A DNA stretch of 64,000 nt from JANSWP01 sp041941305 (GTDB lineage Bacteria; Bacteroidota; Bacteroidia; Chitinophagales; Saprospiraceae), in NCBI GenBank assembly GCA_041941305.1, contig JBGTQJ010000026.1, positions 62,001-126,000 on the forward strand, written 5' to 3'. Every line of letters starts with the position of its first letter. Within the stretch, counting starts at the first letter, position 1. This document shows positions 44,076 to 51,045 of the stretch, one piece after another. The position numbers were made by a program, and so were the translations under genes. The notes beneath the pieces were generated by a model. It saw only the letters and a program-made list of their open reading frames with translations, did not search any database and was not told the origin of the DNA.

Positions 44076-44798
44076 TCAACTAATCGCATGAGATGTCAGT
44101 CTGCATCTCACTTTCAGTATCTGTCGAATATCTGTTAAATCAACTTCATAGGGTTTGTAAACTGCATTATTGTCGGAAATGAGTCGAAGCTGATGAATGG
44201 ATTGATTGTCGTCTTTAATTTGCTGAATTCTCTTCGCAACGACCACGTCAGTAACAATAACATAGACATGATTGTCCCGAAGTGGATCATTCCTTTCCAA
44301 TTGTTCACACACTACAATGTCTCCATTTGTAATGGTTGGATACATGCTATCCCCACTTATTTCGAAAGCAATTGATTTTCCTTCAATGTTAGGCAACGAG
44401 AACTTGGGTAAATCTTCCATAAAATCGGAATCCTGATGTTCAATGGCGTATCCTGCAAGGGCGCGGTTGGGAACCAAGGTAATATTTTGCCTCCCGGATA
44501 GGCTTCGATGATGCATCCCCATCGCAGGAATATCATCCCGTCCTGGAATCCCATCTAAAAACATATCATCACTTAAACCAAAAAGGAAATTGGCATCCAG
44601 TCCATAAAATTCAAACAATTTGTTCAATTGATCAACGGTAATATTGCGCTGGCCCTTTAGGATTGAGTTTATTACGTGGTTATAGGTACCCAACTTCTTG
44701 GCGATATCAGATTTCCCTTTTATCAGGTTTAATTTTTCAAGCTCACTATATACTTTTTTAAATCTTTGATTAACAATGTTTTCGGCAAAATTTCCCAT
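44076..44798 (-). CDS. LexA/CI-like self-cleaving repressor (XRE HTH + peptidase S24)
   Basis: 240 residues. The XRE helix-turn-helix spans about 27-55 (SDIAKKLGTYNHVINSILKG). The S24 domain has the catalytic pair Ser151 (ISGDSMYPT) and Lys189 (VVVAKRI). A likely self-cleavage site is Ala115-Gly116 in ALAGY. The distances Ser-Ala (36) and Lys-Ser (38) are almost those of LexA (35 and 37), so RecA-dependent self-cleavage is plausible. A dyad in the divergent promoter region is a candidate operator. It could control the glucosaminidase gene and itself, or DNA repair genes such as dinB. Confidence 0.88.
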   Translation of the reverse strand: MGNFAENIVNQRFKKVYSELEKLNLIKGKSDIAKKLGTYNHVINSILKGQRNITVDQLNKLFEFYGLDANFLFGLSDDMFLDGIPGRDDIPAMGMHHRSLSGRQNITLVPNRALAGYAIEHQDSDFMEDLPKFSLPNIEGKSIAFEISGDSMYPTITNGDIVVCEQLERNDPLRDNHVYVIVTDVVVAKRIQQIKDDNQSIHQLRLISDNNAVYKPYEVDLTDIRQILKVRCRLTSHAIS

Positions 44799-44825
44799 TT
44801 TTAAATAAAAATGTTTTAAAAATTC

Positions 44826-44873
44826 TTGCTATTTAAAATTTTTTGTTTGTATTTTTGCATCATAAACAAACAA
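44826..44873 (+). promoter_or_regulatory. Promoter with overlapping TTGTTTGT/ACAAACAA dyad
   Basis: -33-like TTG at 44826-44828 and -7 box TATTTTTG at 44850-44857. The arms TTGTTTGT (44843-44850) and ACAAACAA (44866-44873) flank the -7 box, spaced as an operator would be for a dimeric repressor. The divergent gene encodes an XRE/S24 regulator, so autoregulation of this region is likely by position. Confidence 0.55.
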
Positions 44874-44935
44874 GAATCAACAATAATATTTTTAATTGAG
44901 GCTAAAAATACAAAAAGTTTCCTAAATCTTTGATT

Positions 44936-45832
44936 ATGAGAACTAATAAATCAAAAAGTTTTTCCCTATTTGAAGATATTCCTTTTGAAGAAACCTACTC
45001 CAATTCTTCAGAATTTGGCAAAGGCATGAGGAAAGGGCAGCAAGCAAATGAAATAACCCTTATTACATTAAGTGAACTTTTGAGAAAGCTCTTATTGCTT
45101 CTAAACAAGCCTTTTGTAGCTCTGAAATACCTCTTCTTCAAAAAAACACAGGTATCTCCTCAGTCAATCAGATTACCATGGTTCAAATTGGCTTTTGTAG
45201 CCCTGGTCGCTTTTATCATTTTCAAAAAAGATCTTTCTTTTTCTGTTGGGATGAATTCACCTGAAACAATTGCAGCTCATGATGAACAAAACAACCTTTC
45301 CATGAATTCCCTCGCTACTGCCCAAACTGTTTCCTTAAACGCTAAAAAAGTACATCCATTTGCTGATGCAGCTGGTGACAGCGGGAAAGACAAAAAGATA
45401 AAATCCTACATAAGAAGATTTCAGAAAGTAGCAGTAACAGAAATGGAAAAGTTTGGAATCCCTGCAAGTGTAAAAATGGCGCAGGCCATCGTAGAAAGCA
45501 ATGCGGGGAATAGTCGATTATCCAGAGAATTTAATAACCATTTTGGCATCAAATGTTTTTCAAAGCAGTGTAGCAAAGGTCATTGTGCAAACTTTAGTGA
45601 TGATCATCATAAAGATTTTTTCCGAAACTATGATAGTGCATGGGAAAGCTGGAGAGCACATAGTCATATGCTCGTAAATGGACGTTATCAAAAATTGTTA
45701 AATCACGAAAAAGACTACCGTGCGTGGGCCAAAGGTTTGAAAAAACTGGGCTATGCTACAGATAAAGCTTATACCGAAAAGCTGATCGCTACAATTGAAA
45801 GATATCAATTAGACTTACTCGATGCAATGTAA
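44936..45832 (+). CDS. Membrane-anchored glucosaminidase (muramidase-type) protein
   Basis: 298 residues from the ATG at 44936; a TTG two codons earlier is an alternative. N-terminal cytoplasmic stretch of about 80 residues, one membrane helix (about 82-99, FKLAFVALVAFIIF), then a periplasmic glucosaminidase domain: the catalytic Glu in AQAIVESNAGNSRLS, GIKCFSKQ, YDSAWESWRAHSHML, and the C-terminal YATDKAYTEKLIATI. It hydrolyses N-acetylglucosamine linkages of peptidoglycan. Long cytoplasmic part before the anchor is unusual and could carry a regulatory function. Divergent from the repressor gene. Confidence 0.88.
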   Translation: MRTNKSKSFSLFEDIPFEETYSNSSEFGKGMRKGQQANEITLITLSELLRKLLLLLNKPFVALKYLFFKKTQVSPQSIRLPWFKLAFVALVAFIIFKKDLSFSVGMNSPETIAAHDEQNNLSMNSLATAQTVSLNAKKVHPFADAAGDSGKDKKIKSYIRRFQKVAVTEMEKFGIPASVKMAQAIVESNAGNSRLSREFNNHFGIKCFSKQCSKGHCANFSDDHHKDFFRNYDSAWESWRAHSHMLVNGRYQKLLNHEKDYRAWAKGLKKLGYATDKAYTEKLIATIERYQLDLLDAM

Positions 45833-45888
45833 TTTTCATAATCAAGCTTTTTAATAAAGTCCATTTACAAAATAGAAATCACCCGTTT

Positions 45889-45942
45889 CTATAAGCCCAT
45901 AATCAGAACCCCAATACCAAAACTTAATAGTAGTTTTCTCAT
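45889..45942 (-). other. Possible 17-residue hydrophobic leader-type peptide
   Basis: On the minus strand ATG at 45942 to TAG at 45889 reads MRKLLLSFGIGVLIMGL, a Lys/Arg head with a hydrophobic core. On the minus strand it is followed by a small ATAGAAA/TTTCTAT hairpin (45872-45892) with a T-run. It could be a tiny membrane peptide or chance. No promoter seen. Confidence 0.25.
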
Positions 45943-45958
45943 GTATGTTCTGGGTAAC

Positions 45959-45997
45959 GACCGCCTTCCAATCCCTCAGGAAGAGCGGTCTTTTTTG
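45959..45997 (+). terminator. Intrinsic terminator of the glucosaminidase gene
   Basis: GACCGC (45959-45964) pairs with GCGGTC (45985-45990), with an inner TTCC/GGAA pair, followed by six T. Typical plus-strand terminator, about 130 bases after the stop codon. The rest of the gap to 46377 holds no gene; a frame of 83 codons there overlaps the next gene and lacks support. Confidence 0.85.
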
Positions 45998-46002
45998 TTT
46001 TT

Positions 46003-46014
46003 AACAGCTTCTAA
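46003..46014 (-). repeat. Solitary foldback-end-like 12-mer
   Basis: The minus strand reads TTAGAAGCTGTT, the same 12 bases as at 9940, just after the terminator. See element A (10004). Confidence 0.45.
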
Positions 46015-46136
46015 AAAACTCAACATTTTGACCTTTCAGCCTGATTTTATCGAGAAAGTGTAAAATTAACAACTAGTGTCAGGATCAAATTATTTCTTAC
46101 AAGTAATTGATTTTCAAATACTTGTAATCATATTTG

Positions 46137-46144
46137 TATTTTTG
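46137..46144 (+). promoter_or_regulatory. Candidate -7 box TATTTTTG upstream of the ATPase gene
   Basis: Fits TAnnTTTG, but the ATG at 46378 is 233 bases away, so this would make a long leader. No convincing -33 partner. Confidence 0.3.
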
Positions 46145-46377
46145 TAATATTTATACAAGACTTAAACCATTGACACGTGTTGAAATAAAACTTAAATTGC
46201 GCCTCGGTTTACAAAAACAATTCGTTTATACCCATTTCCAAAAGAGAGCAATCATATACTATATCCCACGTAATTACTTTAGCATTAGATTATCCCTTCG
46301 AGCATTCCAAAAGCTGTCATTTAACCTATTTTTTAAACATAAGGTGAGAAAGCTCCCTGTTGTTTTGAAAGAAATAA

Positions 46378-46782
46378 ATGAGTGAACAATATATGTTAAA
46401 GCTTAATTCTAAACCTGGAAATGTAGCTAAAGTTGAACCGTTTGTTGAAAGGTTGGTGAACAAGTACAAAATCAGCCCAGACAAACAATGTAACATTTTA
46501 ATCAGTCTAACCGAAGCCGTTACCAATGCCATCGTTCATGGAAATCGCAGAGACGAAGGCAAATTGGTACAAGTTAGACACAGAAGGCAGAAAGATTGCC
46601 TTGCTGTTCGAGTTTCCGATGAAGGAAAAGGTTTCGATTACAAAGAGCTACCAGATCCTACTACAGCGGAAAATCTTTTGAAAATTGGCGGTCGTGGTGT
46701 TTTTCTAATGCGCCAGCTAGCCGACGACATCAGATTTTACAATAATGGTAGTACGGTAGAAATGCAATTTAAACTAAGATAA
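46378..46782 (+). CDS. RsbW-like anti-sigma/serine kinase ATPase (HATPase_c)
   Basis: 134 residues, single GHKL-type ATP-binding domain: N-box EAVTNAIVHGN, G1-box DEGKGFDYKEL, G2-box GGRGVFLMRQL, and a final strand. In the phylum such small kinases act in partner-switching or stress responses, often with anti-anti-sigma STAS proteins; none is near. ybeY follows 62 bases downstream. Confidence 0.87.
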   Translation: MSEQYMLKLNSKPGNVAKVEPFVERLVNKYKISPDKQCNILISLTEAVTNAIVHGNRRDEGKLVQVRHRRQKDCLAVRVSDEGKGFDYKELPDPTTAENLLKIGGRGVFLMRQLADDIRFYNNGSTVEMQFKLR

Positions 46783-46844
46783 CCTTAACCATTATCTCTA
46801 TCGAAGCAAATCAACACCTAATTAATTCAAAAGCCCTAACTTGA

Positions 46845-47312
46845 ATGTTTCCTTCAAATTTTACAGAGGAGGAATGCATCATCTTCCACAAGGAAGAAAT
46901 TGATTTTGAATTAGGAAATGTAGATTTGCTGAAAACCTGGCTACAAACCATAATTGAGCAGGAGAACAAGATGCTTGTCCTGCTCAATTTTATTTTCTGC
47001 ACAGACCAATATCTTCACCAAATCAATATCGAATACCTCAATCACGATACCTATACCGACATTATAACTTTCCCACTTTCAGAACCCCCTCAAATAGAAG
47101 GAGATATTTTTATCAGCATTGACAGGGTCTTGGAAAATGCCCAAACTTTTGGCGTTTCTTTTAATACCGAACTGCACCGAGTACTCGCTCATGGTGTTTT
47201 GCATTTATGTGGATATAGTGACAAAACAACAGAGGAAATAAAAGCCATGAGGAATAAAGAAGAAGGAGCTTTACAATTATATCAGACACTTTTGTCAAAA
47301 TATAAATATTAA
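46845..47312 (+). CDS. ybeY: rRNA maturation RNase YbeY
   Basis: Zinc-dependent endoribonuclease of 16S rRNA 3' processing and ribosome quality control. 155 residues. The metal motif reads HGVLHLCGYSDK (His116 and His120); the third His of the canonical H-x3-H-x5-H is replaced by Asp126-Lys127 here, which I recall as usual in Bacteroidota YbeY. Other blocks: YTDIITFPLSE and DIFISIDRVLENA. It follows the RsbW-like gene. Confidence 0.92.
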   Translation: MFPSNFTEEECIIFHKEEIDFELGNVDLLKTWLQTIIEQENKMLVLLNFIFCTDQYLHQINIEYLNHDTYTDIITFPLSEPPQIEGDIFISIDRVLENAQTFGVSFNTELHRVLAHGVLHLCGYSDKTTEEIKAMRNKEEGALQLYQTLLSKYKY

Positions 47313-47351
47313 AGACCAACCAATTGATTCGTTTTCAGCACTTTAAAAGCG

Positions 47352-47379
47352 TTGATTATTTAAAAAAAATGTAATTTTG
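47352..47379 (+). promoter_or_regulatory. Consensus Bacteroidota promoter of bamD
   Basis: TTG (-33 part) at 47352-47354 and TAATTTTG at 47372-47379, 20 bases between starts. The bamD ATG is only 7 bases beyond the -7 box, so the transcript would start within about 3 bases of the ATG: almost leaderless. Confidence 0.7.
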
Positions 47380-47386
47380 CAGCCCT

Positions 47387-48202
47387 ATGAAAAAACAGGT
47401 CGTTTTTATATTGTTACTTGGTCTTGGTTTAGCTTTTTTGACAAGCAGTTGTAAGTCTGAATTTGAGAAAATTCGCGCTAGTGGGGATACTGAATTGATC
47501 TATAAAAAAGCTATGGAATATTTTGCTGTAGAAGAATATCAGCGGGCACAGACCCTATTTGAGCTAATCATTCCGGCTTATAGAGGAAAGAAAGAATTAG
47601 AAGAAATCTATTTCACTTATGCCTACACTTATTATCACTTGAGACGATTCATTTTAGCAAACTATTATTTCAAAAACTTTGCGACGACATTTCCGAATAG
47701 TGATAAAAAAGAGGAGGCTAGTTTCATGGCTGCCTATTCAAATTATGAATTGTCCCCGACCTATCGCCTGGATCAATCTTATACAGATAAAGCTATTGAA
47801 GAGTTTCAAATATTTGTAAATACATATCCTTCCAATGAACGAGTTAAAGAATGCAATCGGTTGATTGACGAGATGCGACTCAAATTGGAAAAGAAAGCTT
47901 ATGAAGAAGCGGTTTTGTATTTTGATTTGAGGCAGTACCAGGCAGCAACTGCAACCTTCGAAAATTTATTGAAAGATTTTCCTGAAACAACTAAAGCAGA
48001 GCAAGTGCGTTATATGATGGCAAAATCTGCTTACCTGCTCGCTCAAAATAGCATCTATGAGAAGCAGGCAGAGCGTTATGAACAGGTCGTGCAGTATTCC
48101 AATGACTTTATGTACAAATTTAAAGATAGCGACAACTATAAAGAAGTTCGATCTTTTCATAAAAATTCATTAAACAGAATAAAAGAACTCACAAATGGGT
48201 GA
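47387..48202 (+). CDS. bamD: Outer membrane protein assembly factor BamD
   Basis: Lipoprotein of the BAM complex that folds beta-barrel proteins into the outer membrane. Lipobox AFLTSSC with the lipid Cys at about residue 22, then five TPR-like units: DTELIYKKAMEYF, RAQTLFELII, RRFILANYYFKNF, SYTDKAIEEFQIF and AYEEAVLYFDLRQY. 271 residues, normal length. The 3' end overlaps the next gene start by 8 bases. Gene order bamD-rpoZ-coaBC-porD is common in Bacteroidota. Confidence 0.94.
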   Translation: MKKQVVFILLLGLGLAFLTSSCKSEFEKIRASGDTELIYKKAMEYFAVEEYQRAQTLFELIIPAYRGKKELEEIYFTYAYTYYHLRRFILANYYFKNFATTFPNSDKKEEASFMAAYSNYELSPTYRLDQSYTDKAIEEFQIFVNTYPSNERVKECNRLIDEMRLKLEKKAYEEAVLYFDLRQYQAATATFENLLKDFPETTKAEQVRYMMAKSAYLLAQNSIYEKQAERYEQVVQYSNDFMYKFKDSDNYKEVRSFHKNSLNRIKELTNG

Positions 48203-48533
48203 TATTAAAACAAAAGTTCAAGGATTAGATCCAAACATTCGTGCTAGAAATATTAACGAATTGGTTCAAAACACAGGCAATGTTTATGAATCTCTCGCAG
48301 TAATTACCAAACGTTCCAAGCAATTGGCGGTCGATCTTAAGCACGAGCTTCACCAAAAATTAGATGAATTTGCTATTCATACTGATACAATTGAAGAAAT
48401 CAGTGAGAACAAAGAGCAAATTGAGATCTCCAAATTTTACGAAAAGCTTCCGAATCCAGTAATCATAGCAATGGAAGAGTATCTTGAAGGTGATCTACAC
48501 CATCAAATCCAGGAGAAAAGAAGAAGACACTAG
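48195..48533 (+). CDS. rpoZ: RNA polymerase omega-type subunit (Bacteroidota form)
   Basis: 112 residues; MGDIKTKVQGLDPNIRARNINELVQNTGNVYESLAVITKRSKQLA shows the omega-like helices with an insertion typical of the phylum. The assignment rests partly on context (between bamD and coaBC) because the sequence is divergent from Gram-negative omega. ATG overlaps the bamD stop. Confidence 0.8.
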   Translation: MGDIKTKVQGLDPNIRARNINELVQNTGNVYESLAVITKRSKQLAVDLKHELHQKLDEFAIHTDTIEEISENKEQIEISKFYEKLPNPVIIAMEEYLEGDLHHQIQEKRRRH

Positions 48534-48554
48534 TGGATTTAAGATTTTTGATAA

Positions 48555-48620
48555 AAGCGCTAAATCACAATCATTTATAAGAATTATTGGTTTCTTATAA
48601 ATGATTGTGATTTAGCGCTT
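48555..48620. terminator. 29-bp perfect hairpin between rpoZ and coaBC
   Basis: The arm 48555-48583 (starting AAGCGCTAAATCACAATC) pairs perfectly with 48592-48620, with an 8-base loop. No T-run follows directly. It starts 21 bases after the rpoZ stop. Such a long perfect stem may work as processing site, terminator for both strands or be a dispersed repeat. Confidence 0.85.
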
Positions 48621-48670
48621 ACGATTTAGGATTTCGAAAGCTGCAATCGTAAATCGTTTATCATTTCGAA

Positions 48671-48701
48671 CCATTGGATTTTTTGGTAAAAAATCCAATG
48701 G
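48671..48701 (+). promoter_or_regulatory. Second hairpin immediately upstream of coaBC
   Basis: CCATTGGATTTTTT (48671-48684) pairs exactly with AAAAAATCCAATGG (48688-48701), three-base loop, ending 18 bases before the ATG. Placed where a ribosome would land, it could occlude initiation. Confidence 0.75.
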
Positions 48702-48719
48702 GATAAATCCCAAAATCAC

Positions 48720-49940
48720 ATGGCGCTTCAAGGAAAAAAAATACTATTGGGCATCACGGGGAGTATTGCAGCTTATAAGGCAGCGTTCTTAACACGCTTG
48801 TTAATAAAAGCGGGAGCGGAAGTTCAAGTATTGATGACTCAATCTGCCGCAGAATTTATTACTCCACTAACCCTATCAACTCTTTCCAGGCGTCCAGTTC
48901 ACATAAATGTTATTTCTGAAGAAAGTTGGAACAACCACGTTGAGTTGGGATTGTGGGCAGATGCTATGGTCATTGCACCTTTGACTGCCAATTCTCTCGC
49001 CAAGCTAGCCCACGGCATTTGCGATAATATTATCTCAGCAACCTACCTTTCTGCCAGATGCCCTGTTTTTTTTGCTCCAGCTATGGATTTGGATATGTGG
49101 AAACATCCCACAACTGTTGAAAATGTAAAACGATTACAATCCTTTGGCAATCAAATGCTTGAAGTAGGTGTCGGTGAATTGGCCAGCGGGCTCTCTGGTG
49201 CAGGTCGAATGGCTGAACCAGAAGAAATTCTTAAGACACTTGAAGCTTTTTTTGACAAAGAACAAGATTTCAAAGGAAAAACCATTTTGGTTACTGCCGG
49301 GCCAACTTATGAACCTATTGATCCTGTAAGGTTTATCGGAAATCGATCTTCGGGCAAGATGGGCCTTGCAATCTCGGAAAGTTTAGCTCAAAGAGGTGCA
49401 ACAGTGAAATTGGTTTTGGGTCCTTCTAAATTGTCTGCCGTTCATTCAAACATAAAACTGATTCGGGTAGAGACTGCACAAGAAATGTATGATACTGCCG
49501 TTCATCATTTTGAAAACGCGGACATTGCCATTCTCTCCGCAGCAGTTTCTGATTACCGTCCCACTGAAGTAGCTAATCAAAAAATTAAAAAATCCAATTC
49601 CGGCATGAATATCGAATTGGAAAAAACACCAGATATTGCTGCGGCTTTGGGAGCATTAAAAAGAACGAATCAGATCATCATAGGGTTTGCCCTGGAAACC
49701 AATAATGAATTAGAAAACGCCAATAAAAAATTGGTTCGAAAAAATTTTGATTTTATCGTACTCAATTCGCTCAGAGATAAGGGCGCTGGGTTCAATCACG
49801 ACACAAACAAAATAACTATCCTTCATCGAGACAATAAGAAACGCGAATTTGAGTTAAAATCAAAGACTGAAGTTGCTGAAGATATTGCAGAAGAGTTATT
49901 AAAATATCAAAAACAGTTGGCAGTGAGCAGTTGGCAATGA
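48720..49940 (+). CDS. coaBC: Bifunctional CoA biosynthesis protein CoaBC
   Basis: Phosphopantothenate-cysteine ligase fused to phosphopantothenoylcysteine decarboxylase, 406 residues. CoaC part: flavin-binding LGITGSIAAYKAA, the active-site His in NHVELG, APAMDLDMW. CoaB part: VTAGPTYEPIDPVRFIGNRSSGKMG and the AAVSDYRP block. In the decarboxylase the usual Cys of the substrate loop is Ser (GELASGLSGAGRMAE) and the usual Asn of PAMN is Asp. These look like lineage variants but deserve attention. Follows two hairpins after rpoZ. Confidence 0.93.
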   Translation: MALQGKKILLGITGSIAAYKAAFLTRLLIKAGAEVQVLMTQSAAEFITPLTLSTLSRRPVHINVISEESWNNHVELGLWADAMVIAPLTANSLAKLAHGICDNIISATYLSARCPVFFAPAMDLDMWKHPTTVENVKRLQSFGNQMLEVGVGELASGLSGAGRMAEPEEILKTLEAFFDKEQDFKGKTILVTAGPTYEPIDPVRFIGNRSSGKMGLAISESLAQRGATVKLVLGPSKLSAVHSNIKLIRVETAQEMYDTAVHHFENADIAILSAAVSDYRPTEVANQKIKKSNSGMNIELEKTPDIAAALGALKRTNQIIIGFALETNNELENANKKLVRKNFDFIVLNSLRDKGAGFNHDTNKITILHRDNKKREFELKSKTEVAEDIAEELLKYQKQLAVSSWQ

Positions 49941-50000
49941 GCAGCTTTAAGTCCTGCTCTTCACTATTTAATAGGTCGACAAATCAAAAATATTTCGTTT

Positions 50001-50900
50001 ATGAAAAGAATTTGGACACTCTGTATAGGAATCTTTCTTGGACTCGGTCTCAGTGCCCAGGAATTAGATGCAAATGTTACGATAAGAACTCCGAAGTTAC
50101 AGACTGCAGATGAAAAGGTTTTTCAGGATATGGAAAAAGCCATTCAGGAGTTTTTGAACAACCAAAAGTGGACAAATGATGTATATGAGGAAGATGAGAA
50201 AATCAAAGTTGACTTTGCCATTACCATCTCTGATGAGCTTTCTCAAACCAGTTTTAAGGCTGAGATTAATATTCAATCCACACGCCCGGTTTTTGGTAGC
50301 AATTATGAGACAGCATTGTTAACCCATTTGGATAAAGATGTTGTTTTTACTTATGATCAATTCCAGCCACTTGAGTATTCAGAAAATGTCTTTACTGACA
50401 ATTTAGCTGCAGTACTGGCTTTTTACGTGTATGTGATTATCGGAATGGATTATGATTCCTTTGCTCCATTTGGTGGGGAACAATATTTCCAACTGGCACA
50501 AGATATTGTCAACAATATTCCGCCTACAATTGCCTCTCAGGTTCCTGGATGGCGATCTACTGAAGGAAATCGAAATCGTTACTGGATTGTTGAGAATTTA
50601 TTGACCCCCAGAACCCGTCCATACAGACAAGCTATGTATGACTATCATCGCCAGGCATTGGATGTAATGCATAAGGAAGCAGGAACTGGCTTGGCAGTTA
50701 TGAGCACAGCTATTAGCCAAATTGGAGAAGTCAATCGAAATTATCCCAATTCAATGATAATGCAGATGTTTTCAAACACAAAAAGAGATGAAATTGTGGA
50801 TATTTTTAAAGCTGGCACTCCTCAACAAAAGGATGGTGTAATTAGGGTCATGCAAAAAATAGATCCTTCACATGCCTCCGGATACCGCCAAATCAGATAA
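50001..50900 (+). CDS. porD: PorD / DUF4835 family, type IX secretion component
   Basis: 299 residues, signal peptide RIWTLCIGIFLGLGLSAQ. Family signature at NPEXTYDQF-like region: VFTYDQFQPLEYSENVFTDNLAAVLAFYVYVIIGMDYDSFAPFGG, then VNRNYPNSMIMQMF and the C-terminal KRDEIVDIF helix. Known in Porphyromonas and others as PorD, needed for gliding/type IX secretion. It follows coaBC, the usual neighbour in this phylum. The T9SS-sorted sialidase-like protein in this window fits a functional type IX system. Confidence 0.9.
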   Translation: MKRIWTLCIGIFLGLGLSAQELDANVTIRTPKLQTADEKVFQDMEKAIQEFLNNQKWTNDVYEEDEKIKVDFAITISDELSQTSFKAEINIQSTRPVFGSNYETALLTHLDKDVVFTYDQFQPLEYSENVFTDNLAAVLAFYVYVIIGMDYDSFAPFGGEQYFQLAQDIVNNIPPTIASQVPGWRSTEGNRNRYWIVENLLTPRTRPYRQAMYDYHRQALDVMHKEAGTGLAVMSTAISQIGEVNRNYPNSMIMQMFSNTKRDEIVDIFKAGTPQQKDGVIRVMQKIDPSHASGYRQIR

Positions 50901-50933
50901 ATTGAATCATTTTTTTATAAAAATTCATAACCC

Positions 50934-50970
50934 AAAAAGTGTAAGTGGAATGTTCTGCTTACACTTTTTT
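50934..50970 (+). terminator. Intrinsic terminator of porD
   Basis: AAAAAGTGTAAG (50934-50945) pairs with CTTACACTTTTT (50958-50969), followed by further T. Classical terminator shape, after the porD stop codon. Confidence 0.85.
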
Positions 50971-51045
50971 GGTAAGCGTATGTTTGAATGGTTATTTCAA
51001 TATTTTTTTATGCAAAACCCATTCAAAATATTTCAAACTAAAACT

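Noticed and set aside
45941..46063. 40-residue plus-strand frame over the glucosaminidase terminator
   Set aside because: The frame exists because of the hairpin. It has no signal or conserved pattern.
46134..46385. 83-codon frame before the RsbW-like gene
   Set aside because: It starts at TTG, overlaps the next gene in another frame and has no protein features.
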